This document shows positions 32,037 through 40,466 of a stretch of 64,000 bases of DNA, in pieces; within the stretch, counting starts at the first letter, position 1, and the number at the start of each line of letters is the position of its first letter. The translations under genes and the position numbers were made by a program. A model generated the notes under the pieces. It searched no databases, was not told where the DNA came from, and worked only from the letters and a program-made list of their open reading frames with translations. This DNA is from DATFRY01 sp035489015 (lineage in GTDB: Bacteria; Myxococcota_A; Polyangia; Haliangiales; Haliangiaceae): the NCBI GenBank assembly GCA_035489015.1, contig DATHKR010000257.1:1-64000 (forward strand). Direction: 5' to 3'.

Positions 32037-32076
32037 GGGAAGCCATGAGTGACGGCGGGAAGCCATGAGTGACGGC
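32037..32076 (+). repeat. exact 20-bp tandem duplication of a ribosome binding site and start codon
   Basis: GGGAAGCCATGAGTGACGGC occurs twice back to back (32037-32056 and 32057-32076). The first ATG opens a seven-codon frame (MSDGGKP) whose TGA overlaps the second ATG (ATGA). The second ATG at 32065 starts the long gene. The upstream copy could act as a leader peptide or simply be a slippage product. Confidence 0.85.
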
Positions 32077-32985
32077 GACAGGCCGAGCCTGGTCGACCGG
32101 ATCGCGGCCTACCGCGACGAGGTGCTGGCCAGCGACGAGGGTGGCGAGCGCGAGGAGCCCGGCAGCGAGGTCTTCGACGCGGTGCTCCGGGTCCTGTCGA
32201 GGCGCGAACGCGAGGACGGTGGGGAGCGCGAGCGCGGGCGGGGACGCGCGTCGATCGAGACAGCGCGGGTGGGCGGCGCGGGGTCGCCCTCCGCGGGGTC
32301 GGCCTCCGCGGTCGGATCGCTCTTCGCGGCCGGATCGGCGGGCGGGGCGGGGTCGGCGGGCGACGCGGGGTCGGCGGGCGGGGCGGGGTCGGCGGGCGGG
32401 GCGGGGTCGGCGGGCGGGGCGGGGTCGCCCTCCGAGGGGGTACCGCCTTCCACCGGGTCGCCGTCCTCGGCCGCTCTACCGTCTTCCACCGGGTCGCCGT
32501 CCGCGGCCGGTCTGCCGTCTTCCGTGGGATCGCCACCCGCCGCGGGTTCGCCGTCCTCCCCGCCCGCCGCATCCTCCCCATCCTCCCCATCCGCGCGCCG
32601 CGCCGCCTCCTCGTCGACCGGCGGCGCCCTCGACGTGGATCTCGCGCTTCACGATGCGATCGCCCGCCGGCTGGCGTGGCGCGACAGCGAGCTTCGGGTC
32701 CTGGCCGACGCTCGCGAGGTGTGCCGCCGCCTGCTGGCGACGGCCCGGCGCTCGCTTCGCGATCCCCAGGACGAGATGGAGGTCGCCCACGCGGTGGCGG
32801 AGGCGGGCAGCGCCGCGGCTCGGATCCTGGTCGCGCTGGTGCTGGGCCGGGTCGGTCGCGAGCGGTCCGCGCTGGTGCGCGAGGAGCTGGCCCAGGAGCG
32901 GCTCACCCAGGCCATCGAGCGCCAGCGCGAGGACCTCGCCCGGCTCGAGCGGGCGATCCAGGCCTGGCCCCGAGGCGGCTCCTGA
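32065..32985 (+). CDS. low-complexity linker protein with helical ends, 306 aa
   Basis: The N-terminal 65 residues are charged and helical (VDRIAAYRDEVLASDEGGER). A long Gly/Ser/Ala/Pro region (about 70-195) contains GSAGGA repeats and SPSxxGSP-type segments. The C-terminal 110 residues are helical and charged, ending in a coiled-coil-like EELAQERLTQAIERQREDLA. No family is recognised. It follows the PP2C gene on the same strand, and codon usage stays in frame through the repeats. An adaptor or scaffold role is possible but unsupported. Confidence 0.6.
   Translation: MSDGDRPSLVDRIAAYRDEVLASDEGGEREEPGSEVFDAVLRVLSRREREDGGERERGRGRASIETARVGGAGSPSAGSASAVGSLFAAGSAGGAGSAGDAGSAGGAGSAGGAGSAGGAGSPSEGVPPSTGSPSSAALPSSTGSPSAAGLPSSVGSPPAAGSPSSPPAASSPSSPSARRAASSSTGGALDVDLALHDAIARRLAWRDSELRVLADAREVCRRLLATARRSLRDPQDEMEVAHAVAEAGSAAARILVALVLGRVGRERSALVREELAQERLTQAIERQREDLARLERAIQAWPRGGS
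32332..32421 (+). repeat. five 18-bp tandem repeats encoding GSAGGA
   Basis: Five near-identical 18-bp units encode GSAGGA, GSAGDA, GSAGGA, GSAGGA, GSAGGA. The period is a multiple of three, so copy-number change would keep the frame. Confidence 0.85.
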
Positions 32986-33048
32986 CCCCTCGCCCACCCT
33001 CCAGCGAAGCATCTCGATGATGGGACGGCGGGGGTATAGTAGCGGGAC

Positions 33049-34128
33049 GTGCACCGGGAGCAGCGCATCGTCATCCGCTGCGAGGTCGAGTTCGAGCGGC
33101 TCGGACGTCGGATCCAGACGGTGTCGGAGGACCTGAGCTCGTCCGGTGTCTTCGTCCGCACCGAGGAGCTCCTCGCCGTCGGTGCGGTGGTCGAGCTCGC
33201 CATTCGCCTGCCCGATGGCCCGGAGTTCCGCGTGGTCTCGCGCGTCGCTCATCTCTTGACGCCGGCGGCCGCTCGCTCGCTCGGGCGCCGCCCCGGCATG
33301 GGGTTCGCGTTCCTGGCCCACGAGAGCACCGGGCGAGAGCGTCTGCTCGCTTACCTCGAGGAGCTGACCGAGGACATGCCGCCGCCGCGGCTGGAGCTGC
33401 CGAATCAGTCCTTTGCGGTGATCGCCGATCCCAAGCAGGTGGTGCTCGATCGGCTGGAGAACGCGCTCGGAGGCATGGGGTTCGAGACCCTCCTGTTCCG
33501 CAACGGGGCCGAGGCGCTGGCCGCCTGCCACGAGCTCATCCCCGACGTGGTGGTGGCCGCGCTCGAGATGCCGGTCATGAATGGTCTCGCGCTCCTGGCC
33601 CGGCTCAAGAACAAGGCGGTCCTGGTGGACGTCCCGGTCGTGCTGATGGCGGACGAGGCCAGCGACCTGACCCGCCTGCAGGCCTACCGGCTCGGCGTGC
33701 GCGACATCGTTCCGCGCCCGTTCACCGACGAGGAGCTGTGCATCCGGGTCGGGCGCGCCGCCCTCGAGGCGCGCCGGCCGGTGCCGGAGCCGGTCCTGCG
33801 CGGCAACCTCTCGGAGATCTCGGTCGCGACGATCCTCTCGCTGTTCGAGTTCGAGCGCCGCTCCGGCGTCCTCCACCTTCGCCGCGACGACGAGGCGGCC
33901 AGCCTGTTCGTCGCCGCCGGTCGCGTGGTCAAGCTGGAGGAGACCGGCGGGCAGCTCGGCTCGCTCGACCGCATCATGCGGTTGCTCGACTGGAAGCGCG
34001 GGCGGTTCGAGTGGAGCCCGTGCGAGGTGGTCTCCAGTGACGACATGGGCGTGCAGACCCAGCAGCTGCTCCTCGAGCACGCCCGAGTGCGCGACGAGCA
34101 GGACGCGGGTCGCGGCGACTCTTCTTGA
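33049..34128 (+). CDS. PilZ - pseudo-receiver - DUF4388 regulatory protein, 359 aa
   Basis: The PilZ domain (about 1-108) keeps the c-di-GMP-binding signatures RIVIR (RxxxR) and EDLSSSGVFV (DxSxxG). A receiver-like domain (about 119-235) follows, but the phospho-accepting Asp is replaced by Ala in DVVVAALEMPVMNG and the Lys of the KPF motif is Arg (VPRPF). The C-terminal DUF4388/PATAN domain begins LRGNLSEISVATILSLFEFE. This combination is typical of myxobacterial signal integration. GTG 33049 is preceded by a good -10-like TATAGT. It is probably controlled by c-di-GMP rather than phosphorylation, and diguanylate cyclase and EAL genes occur later in the window. Confidence 0.88.
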   Translation: MHREQRIVIRCEVEFERLGRRIQTVSEDLSSSGVFVRTEELLAVGAVVELAIRLPDGPEFRVVSRVAHLLTPAAARSLGRRPGMGFAFLAHESTGRERLLAYLEELTEDMPPPRLELPNQSFAVIADPKQVVLDRLENALGGMGFETLLFRNGAEALAACHELIPDVVVAALEMPVMNGLALLARLKNKAVLVDVPVVLMADEASDLTRLQAYRLGVRDIVPRPFTDEELCIRVGRAALEARRPVPEPVLRGNLSEISVATILSLFEFERRSGVLHLRRDDEAASLFVAAGRVVKLEETGGQLGSLDRIMRLLDWKRGRFEWSPCEVVSSDDMGVQTQQLLLEHARVRDEQDAGRGDSS

Positions 34129-34285
34129 AGAACGCCGGCTGCGTCACCCTGTCAGTACTACCGAGGTAGTTTTTTTCGCTGGGCGGCGCGGTGCGGGGGA
34201 ATATCATTCCCGGCGGTCAGGTTCGCCAGACGTGACCGGCTTGCGGACGCTGTCGGGGCGTCGGCGCCAGCCGCACGGGTTTCCC

Positions 34286-37096
34286 ATGAGCTCAACCAGC
34301 TTCGATCGCCGTTCCCGGGCGCTCTCGATCGGCTCGCGCGGCGCGCGGGCAGCGCTCCTCGCCGTCGGCATCGCCACCCTGGCTCCGGGCTCCGCGCGCG
34401 CCGCGGGCGGCGAGGCGGCCGCGACCGGCGAGTCGGCGGCATCGGCGACGTCGACGCCGCCGGGGGTCGGCGTGGACGCGGACACCGCCGGCAGGGAGCC
34501 GGTCGTCGAGCGCGGCCCCTTGCTTCCGGCGCGCGTCGCGGCCGCGGCCCGCCGCGAGGGTGTGGTGGCGATCGACGGGCGAATCGACGAGGGCGCCTGG
34601 GCGGCGGCCAGCCCGCAGAAGGGCTTCTGGCAGCGCGAGCCGGACGAGGGCGGCCCGTCGCGCTTCGCGACCGAGTTCCGCGTGCTGTTCGACGACCGTG
34701 CCCTCTACGTCGCCGTGCGCGCGTTCGATCCCGAGCCGGAGCTCATCCGCGCGCTCCTGACCCGCCGCGACGTCGAGTCGTCGTCCGACTGGGTGACGGT
34801 GACGATCGACTCGTATCACGACCGCCGCACCGCCTTCGGCTTCGCGGTCAACCCGGCCGGCGTGCAGCGCGACGTCCTCCACTTCAACGACGTGGAGATG
34901 GACCCGGGCTGGGACGCGGTGTGGGAGTCGGGCGCGACCACCGACGCGCGCGGCTGGACCGCCGAGCTCCGCATCCCCTTCAACCAGCTCCGCTTCCCCG
35001 GCTCGCTCGAGCAGAGCTGGGGGCTCCAGGTCACTCGCCGGGTGCAGCGCACCCAGGAGCTGAGCGCGTGGTCGCCGTGGCCCAGGGAGGCCAGCCAGGA
35101 GGTCAGCCTGTACGGCACCGTGGTCGGCATCCGTGGCATCCAGCCGACCCGCCGTCTCGAGCTCCTGCCCTACGCGGTCGGTGGCGCGCGGCTGTTCGAT
35201 CGGGACGGCGATCCGCTGGTCGACGGTCACGACGCGCTGACCGGGGTCGGGCTCGACGTGAAGTACGGGCTCGGCTCGAACTTCACCCTGTCGGGCACGG
35301 TCAACCCGGACTTCGGCCAGGTCGAGGCCGATCCGTCCCTGGTGAACCTCAGCGCCCAGGAGACCTTCCTCCAGGAGAAGCGCCCGTTCTTCGTCGAGGG
35401 AGGCGACATCTTCCGCTTCTCGCTCGGCCAGGGCGATGGCGGCGGCGCGGTCGAGACGCTGTTCTACACCCGGCGGATCGGCGCGACGCCCCACGCCGAC
35501 CCGTTCGACTACGGCGAGTTCGCGGTCAGCCCCGACGTCACCACCATCTACAGCGCGGCCAAGCTGAGCGGAAAGACCGCGGGCGGCTGGTCGGTCGGCG
35601 TGCTCGACGCGGTGACCGGTCAGGAGGACGCGATCGTCGCGCCCGAGGGCGGCACCGCCGCCGACGGCGAGCGCATCATCGTCGAGCCGCTCACCAACTA
35701 CGCGGTCGCGCGGGTGCGCAAGGACATGCGCGAGGGGCGCAGCACGATCGGCGCGGCGCTGACCTCGGTGCACCGCTCGCTCGAGGGGACCAAGCTGGGC
35801 TGGCTGCACGACCAGGCCTACACGGTGGGAGTCGAGGGCGCCCATCGGTTCTGGGACGACCACTGGACCGCCGACCTGCGCGTGGCCGGCAGCTACGTGC
35901 ACGGCACGGCCGAGGCGCTCGACGAGACCCAGACCTCGAGCGCGCACTACTACCAGCGCCCGGACGCCGATCACCTCGACTACGACCCCACCCGCACCAG
36001 CCTGACCGGCGCGGCGCTCCTGTGGTCGTTCGGCAAGACGGCAGGCGGCCACTGGCGGATCCAGACCGGCGCCGACACGCGCTCGCCCGGGTTCGAGGCC
36101 AACGACATCGGCTTCCAGCGCAGCGCCGACTACTACCTCCAGTGGTTCTGGGCCCAGTATCGCGAGGACAAGCCGGGCGACTGGCTCAAGAACTACGCGG
36201 TCAACTTCAACCTGTGGCGGCTGTGGGACACCTCGCCCGAGCACCTCACCACCGGCGGCAACGTCAACGGCAACCTCGACCTGCTCAGCTACTGGGGCGC
36301 GGGCGGAGGGTTCGGCATCGACTACAACGTGCAGGACCCGGGTGGGCTGCGCGGCGGGCCGATGCTGCGCCGTGACCCGGTCTACAACCTGTGGCTCAAC
36401 GCGTGGAGCGACTCGCGCCGGGCGGTCGGCGCCAACCTGTCCGCGTTCAGCTACCTGGCGCCGGCGTCCGGCTCGCGCGGCGGCAACGTCTCGCCGCTGG
36501 TGACCGTGCAGGCGCGCAGCGACCTCGACCTCGCGATCGGTCCGACCCTCTTCGGGCAGGTCGACGACAACCAGTACGTGGACGAGGTCGAGGACCGCGA
36601 GGGCGACCCGCGCTACCTGCTCGGCCGGATCCGCCAGGTGACCGCCGCGCTGACCCTGCGGGCCAACTACACCTTCACCCCGACGATGGGGCTGCAGATC
36701 TACGCCCAGCCGTTCGTGAGCACCGGCCGGTACAGCGAGTACAAGGAGGCGGTCGCGCCGCAGGCGCGCGACTACGAGGACCGGTACAGCGTCATCCAGG
36801 CCGACGAGGGGATGGATGCCGACGGCATTCGCTCGGTGGACCGCGACGGCGACGGGCTGACCGACTTCGAGTTCGAGCTGGCCGACTTCAACTTCCGCGA
36901 GCTGCGCTCCAACCTGGTCTTTCGCTGGGAGTACCGGCCGGGCTCCACCTTCTTCCTCATCTGGAGCCACGGCCGCACCAGCGAGGCGGAGGCGCCGGAC
37001 GGCCGCTTCATCCTGGCCGATGACCTCTCGGCGCTGGCCGACGAGACCGGCGAGCACGTGATCCTGGCCAAGTTGAACTACTGGCTCGGCCTGTGA
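34286..37096 (+). CDS. outer-membrane protein with CBM9-like and DUF5916 domains, 936 aa
   Basis: A signal peptide (SRGARAALLAVGIATLAPGSARA, about residues 15-37) is followed by a CBM9-like beta-sandwich (about 85-260, with AIDGRIDEGAWAAA near its start). The large DUF5916 beta-barrel region contains the family-typical SGTVNPDFGQVEADPSLVNL and FLQEKRPFFVEGGDIF. The protein ends with a predicted outer-membrane strand (ILAKLNYWLGL). The family is widespread in Bacteroidota and Myxococcota; its function is unknown. The frame is open upstream of 34286, but that part has no signal peptide and overlaps the preceding gene, so ATG 34286 is used. Confidence 0.85.
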   Translation: MSSTSFDRRSRALSIGSRGARAALLAVGIATLAPGSARAAGGEAAATGESAASATSTPPGVGVDADTAGREPVVERGPLLPARVAAAARREGVVAIDGRIDEGAWAAASPQKGFWQREPDEGGPSRFATEFRVLFDDRALYVAVRAFDPEPELIRALLTRRDVESSSDWVTVTIDSYHDRRTAFGFAVNPAGVQRDVLHFNDVEMDPGWDAVWESGATTDARGWTAELRIPFNQLRFPGSLEQSWGLQVTRRVQRTQELSAWSPWPREASQEVSLYGTVVGIRGIQPTRRLELLPYAVGGARLFDRDGDPLVDGHDALTGVGLDVKYGLGSNFTLSGTVNPDFGQVEADPSLVNLSAQETFLQEKRPFFVEGGDIFRFSLGQGDGGGAVETLFYTRRIGATPHADPFDYGEFAVSPDVTTIYSAAKLSGKTAGGWSVGVLDAVTGQEDAIVAPEGGTAADGERIIVEPLTNYAVARVRKDMREGRSTIGAALTSVHRSLEGTKLGWLHDQAYTVGVEGAHRFWDDHWTADLRVAGSYVHGTAEALDETQTSSAHYYQRPDADHLDYDPTRTSLTGAALLWSFGKTAGGHWRIQTGADTRSPGFEANDIGFQRSADYYLQWFWAQYREDKPGDWLKNYAVNFNLWRLWDTSPEHLTTGGNVNGNLDLLSYWGAGGGFGIDYNVQDPGGLRGGPMLRRDPVYNLWLNAWSDSRRAVGANLSAFSYLAPASGSRGGNVSPLVTVQARSDLDLAIGPTLFGQVDDNQYVDEVEDREGDPRYLLGRIRQVTAALTLRANYTFTPTMGLQIYAQPFVSTGRYSEYKEAVAPQARDYEDRYSVIQADEGMDADGIRSVDRDGDGLTDFEFELADFNFRELRSNLVFRWEYRPGSTFFLIWSHGRTSEAEAPDGRFILADDLSALADETGEHVILAKLNYWLGL

Positions 37097-37421
37097 TCGG
37101 CCGACCGGACTTGCCTCTCCGGTTGGCCGGGCGACGTCCGTCACTCGGTTAACTGGCAGTTTGCCGAGCCGCGCCGGGGACGAGGTGGTCGCGGCGCGGA
37201 CGGCGCCGCTTGTGTCGCACATCGCGCCCGCCGCCAAAGGTGAATGGTGGCGATCGCTATTACAATGTTCTCTCATCGAGATCTGTCGATGCGCATGCCT
37301 TCACTCGCGCACCATGGGACATCGATCTCGGATCGACAATTGCGTGTGTCCGTCCGGCCGTAGAACGGTATTCCGTCGCCCTTCGCTCCTCGGCTAGACT
37401 GCGCGGCGAAAGGGGGGCGCC
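37097..37421 (+). promoter_or_regulatory. 325-bp intergenic region, relatively A/T-rich
   Basis: No coding frame is supported. The middle (about 37230-37390) is less GC-rich than its surroundings, as expected for a promoter region. It contains an inverted repeat CATCGA-GATCTG-TCGATG at 37274-37291, about 130 bp before the LuxR-type gene. A GAAAGGGGGG run at 37408-37417 is the likely ribosome binding site of that gene. No small RNA or terminator could be identified by eye. Confidence 0.4.
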
Positions 37422-38105
37422 ATGGCCCGGCCAGCAGAGTCGAGCGGTGAAGGCGTGCTGCTGATCGTCGAGGATGGGCCCACCGGCCTGTTGCTCGTGC
37501 GCGCGCTCGAGGCCCTGTCCATCGAGGTTTCGTGGACGCGGACCGCCGCCGAGCTCATCGACGGCCTCGCGGGCGCCGCGATACGCGCGCCGGAGGTGGT
37601 GTTCCTGGACCTCGAGCTGGCCGACGCCGACGTCGAGGGCCTCGTCCCGCTCCTGCGCCGCAGCTTCCCGCACGCCGCGGTGGTCGCGCTGGCCGGAGCG
37701 CTGGGCGGGGAGGGCGCCGCCCGCCTCCTGTGCCAGGGCGTGCCGTCGCTCAGCAAGCCGGTCAGTCCGCTGGCGCTGGCCGGGCTGGCCATGCGGCTGT
37801 CGCTGGACGCGCGCAACGCCGAGGCCCGGCGCGCCGGATCGAACGGCGCCGCCGACGGTAGCCGGCGCGGCGAGCACCTCGAGTCGGTGTTCAGCTCCTA
37901 CTCGGTCGACCGCGTGCTGAGCAAGCAGCAGCAGACGATCCTGCGCCAGTACCTGAACGGGATGAGCGACAAGGAGATCGCCAGGCTGTGCCGCTGCTCG
38001 GAGGCGACGGTGTACGAGCACTGGCGCCGCATGGCGCGCAAGGCGGGCGGGTCGCACAAGGGCGACGTGATCGCCGACTTCCACCGCTTCCTCGCCGGCG
38101 AGTAG
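37422..38105 (+). CDS. LuxR-type response regulator, 227 aa
   Basis: The receiver-like N-terminal domain (about 12-125) has LLIVEDGPTG, an Asp in EVVFLDLELADADVEGL and the conserved Lys in LSKPVSPLAL. The acidic cluster is reduced to one Glu/Asp pair. The C-terminal LuxR helix-turn-helix (about 165-225) contains LSKQQQTILRQYLNGMSDKE and IARLCRCSEATVYEHWRRM. No partner kinase is adjacent in an operon; a LytS-type kinase is encoded 450 bp further on. DNA target unknown. Confidence 0.8.
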   Translation: MARPAESSGEGVLLIVEDGPTGLLLVRALEALSIEVSWTRTAAELIDGLAGAAIRAPEVVFLDLELADADVEGLVPLLRRSFPHAAVVALAGALGGEGAARLLCQGVPSLSKPVSPLALAGLAMRLSLDARNAEARRAGSNGAADGSRRGEHLESVFSSYSVDRVLSKQQQTILRQYLNGMSDKEIARLCRCSEATVYEHWRRMARKAGGSHKGDVIADFHRFLAGE

Positions 38106-38159
38106 TCGCCCTGGCCGAGCGGATCCGGTGCGCTGTCCCGGATTCCATGACTCGCGTCC

Positions 38160-38561
38160 TCACGGCCAGGCGGCGATGATCGCGCCCATGACGGTGTACG
38201 ACACCGCCAGGTAGCCGCCGTCGATCAGGATCAGCATCGGGGAGCGGCGCTCGAACAGGAACACCGTGGCCAGCGCGGTCACCGCCCAGCCGATGCCGGC
38301 CAGGGCGCCCGCGGTCGCGCCCCAGGCGATGCTGGCGTCGGGGCCGAGGAAGAAGGCCAGGTTGATCGCCGCGACCACCGACATGACGAACGCCCAGCCA
38401 AAGGCGCGGGCCACCCCGCGGCGCAGCTCCGCCTCGCTCAGCTTGGCCTCGCGCATCCACGCCCTGGCGAAGAGGATCGGGCTGTACCACACTCCGCCGA
38501 TGAGGAACCTCGACAGCGCCGCGACCAGCGCCGCCAGATAGTTCACCTTGGAAGGATCCAT
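38160..38561 (-). CDS. DUF1761-family membrane protein, 133 aa
   Basis: Four hydrophobic helices. The start MDPSKVNYLAALVAALSRFL and GGVWYSPILFARAWMREAKL match the DUF1761 pattern, whose function is unknown. In-frame ATGs at 38561 and 38573 are both possible. The 38561 ATG is the antisense partner of the LytS ATG at 38560: the tetranucleotide CATG contains both start codons. With either choice the two genes' 5' ends touch or overlap, so their mRNAs would be antisense at the starts. Confidence 0.8.
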   Translation of the reverse strand: MDPSKVNYLAALVAALSRFLIGGVWYSPILFARAWMREAKLSEAELRRGVARAFGWAFVMSVVAAINLAFFLGPDASIAWGATAGALAGIGWAVTALATVFLFERRSPMLILIDGGYLAVSYTVMGAIIAAWP

Positions 38562-39693
38562 GCCGGCAGCCATACCGCGCGCGCCCGGTCCGGACCGAGT
38601 GGATCCCGCCGAGGGCGGACCGCGGGCGGCCGAAGCGGGACCTGGCGGGCCCGAAGCCGCCGGCGAGGCCGAGCCGCCCGAGCTGGACGATCGCCTGGTC
38701 CGCGCGATCGGCATCCCGGCCTTCGGACTGTCGATCCCGCACCTGACCGGCCTCTACCGCCACCTCGGCCCCGGCGATCTGGTCTGGTGGCTCGGCGCCG
38801 CGTGGTTCGTCGCGCTGTCGGCCGCGATCTGGCACGGCAACCGCTGGCTCCTGTTCGAGCAGCGCCGCCACTGGGACTGGTTCCAGCACGGCGCGCGCAA
38901 GGTCATGATGCTGCTGGCCGCGATCGTGCTCTACACCGCGCCGTTGACCGCGGTGGCGCTGGTGGCGTGGTACGGCTGGAGCGGGCTGGGCGCGGTCGAC
39001 TGGGTCGCGGTTCGCATCGTCGTCCTGGTCAACGTGCTCTGCGTCGTGTTCATCACCCACGTCTACGAGACCGTGTTCCTCATCAAGGACCGCGGCAGCG
39101 ACATGGTGCGGGTGGCGCAGCTCGAGCGGGCGCGGGCCGAGGCGGAGCTGGCCGCGCTGCGCGCCCAGCTCGATCCGCACTTCGTCTTCAACTCGCTCAA
39201 CACGCTCTCCCACCTGGTCGAGACCGACCCGCGCCGCGCCCGCGAGTTCAACGAGCGGCTGGCCGACGTCTACCGCTACATGCTGCGCCAGCGCGAGCGC
39301 GACCTGGTCGGGCTGGGCGACGAGCTGGCCATGGTGCGCGAGTACGTGTGGCTGCTGCGCATCCGGTTCGGCGACGCCATCCAGCTGCGGGTCCTCGGCG
39401 ACCAGGCGGCCGGCGGGCGGCTGCCGCCGCTCTCGCTCCAGCTCCTGGTCGAGAACGCGGTCAAGCACAACGAGCTGGGCGAGGATCGCCCGCTCGAGAT
39501 CGAGATCGACCTGCGGGCGGGCGAGGTCGCGGTGTCGACCAGCTACCGGCCGCGCCGGCTGGTCCGACCGTCGGCCGGGATCGGGCTGCGCAACCTGGAC
39601 GAGCGCTACCGCCTGCTCGGAGCTGGATCGATCCGCGTGCGGCCGGGGCCCGACCGCTTCGAGGTCGTCCTGCCGCTGGTCGAGGTCGCATGA
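38560..39693 (+). CDS. LytS-type sensor histidine kinase, 377 aa
   Basis: A Pro/Ala-rich N-terminus is followed by four membrane helices (about 50-190, for example VVWWLGAAWFVALSAAI-like and KVMMLLAAIVLYTA). The His_kinase domain has the phospho-accepting His in LRAQLDPHFVFNSLNTLSH, and the ATPase has LQLLVENAVKHNE and GIGLRNLDERY. No periplasmic sensor domain of size is present, so signals probably come through the membrane part. ATG 38560 has GGAAGGA just upstream. It overlaps the LytTR regulator by 4 bp (ATGA). Confidence 0.88.
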   Translation: MPAAIPRAPGPDRVDPAEGGPRAAEAGPGGPEAAGEAEPPELDDRLVRAIGIPAFGLSIPHLTGLYRHLGPGDLVWWLGAAWFVALSAAIWHGNRWLLFEQRRHWDWFQHGARKVMMLLAAIVLYTAPLTAVALVAWYGWSGLGAVDWVAVRIVVLVNVLCVVFITHVYETVFLIKDRGSDMVRVAQLERARAEAELAALRAQLDPHFVFNSLNTLSHLVETDPRRAREFNERLADVYRYMLRQRERDLVGLGDELAMVREYVWLLRIRFGDAIQLRVLGDQAAGGRLPPLSLQLLVENAVKHNELGEDRPLEIEIDLRAGEVAVSTSYRPRRLVRPSAGIGLRNLDERYRLLGAGSIRVRPGPDRFEVVLPLVEVA

Positions 39694-40466
39694 TCCGGGT
39701 GGCGGTCATCGAGGACGAGCGGCCGGCGCGCGAGCACCTGGAGCGCGCGGTGCGGCGGGCCGAGCGGGACGCCGAGATCGTGGCCCAGCTCGACTCGGTC
39801 GCCGCCGCGGTCGGCTGGCTGCGCGCGAACGGCGATCCGGACCTCATCCTGGCCGACATCCAGCTGGGCGACGGGCTGGCGCTCGACGTGTTCGATCAGG
39901 TCGAGGTCGGCTGCCCGGTCGTGTTCTGCACCGCGTACGACGAGTACCTGACCGAGGCGATGCGCCACAACGGGATCGACTACCTGCTGAAGCCGATCCG
40001 CGACCGCGACGTGGCCGACGCGCTCGACAAGTACCGCCGCCTGGGCGAGCACTTCGGCGCCCGCCTGCGCGCGCTGGCCGGCGCGCTGCGCGCCAGCGGC
40101 AGCCCCGCATCGACCGGCGCCGCCCCCGAGCGGCAGCGGTTCCTGGTCCGCGCGGGCGGCGAGTTCGTCGCGGTGCCGCTGTCGCGGGTGGCGTACTTCG
40201 AGGTCGAGGACAAGCTGGTCGCGCTGGTCTCGGTCGACGGCGCGCGCCACGACAGCGAGCGCAGCCTGGCCGAGCTGGAGGCGGAGCTCTCGCCCGGCGA
40301 CTTCTTCCGGCTGAACCGCCAGTACCTGGTCCACGCCCGCGCGGTCGGGCGCTTCCGGCCTTACTTCAAGGGGCGCCTGGTGGTGGACCTGGTGCCGCCG
40401 GCGCGCGCCGAGGTGGTGGTCAGCCAGGAGAACGCCGCCCGCTTCCGCGCCTGGATCGATCGATGA
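39690..40466 (+). CDS. LytTR-family response regulator, 258 aa
   Basis: Receiver domain: VIEDERPAREHL, phospho-accepting Asp in LILADIQLGDGLALDV, Thr in FCTAYDEYLTEAM and Lys in YLLKPIRDRDVADAL. A Ser/Pro-rich linker leads to the LytTR DNA-binding domain (about 150-258), including FLVRAGGEFVAVPLSRVAYF and RLNRQYLVHARAV. It is translationally coupled to the LytS gene. Its last 47 bp overlap the convergent membrane protein gene. Confidence 0.9.
   Translation: MIRVAVIEDERPAREHLERAVRRAERDAEIVAQLDSVAAAVGWLRANGDPDLILADIQLGDGLALDVFDQVEVGCPVVFCTAYDEYLTEAMRHNGIDYLLKPIRDRDVADALDKYRRLGEHFGARLRALAGALRASGSPASTGAAPERQRFLVRAGGEFVAVPLSRVAYFEVEDKLVALVSVDGARHDSERSLAELEAELSPGDFFRLNRQYLVHARAVGRFRPYFKGRLVVDLVPPARAEVVVSQENAARFRAWIDR

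Noticed and set aside
32332..32421. CRISPR-like repeat
   Set aside because: The 18-bp units have no spacers and lie in frame within a gene, so this is a protein repeat.
34143..34160. possible Pho box before the DUF5916 gene
   Set aside because: CGTCACC and CTGTCAG are adjacent without the 4-bp spacer, so the period is wrong for a PhoB site.
37150..37166. sigma-54-like promoter (TGGCAG...TTGC)
   Set aside because: The GG-GC distance is about 2 bp too short for a -24/-12 promoter.
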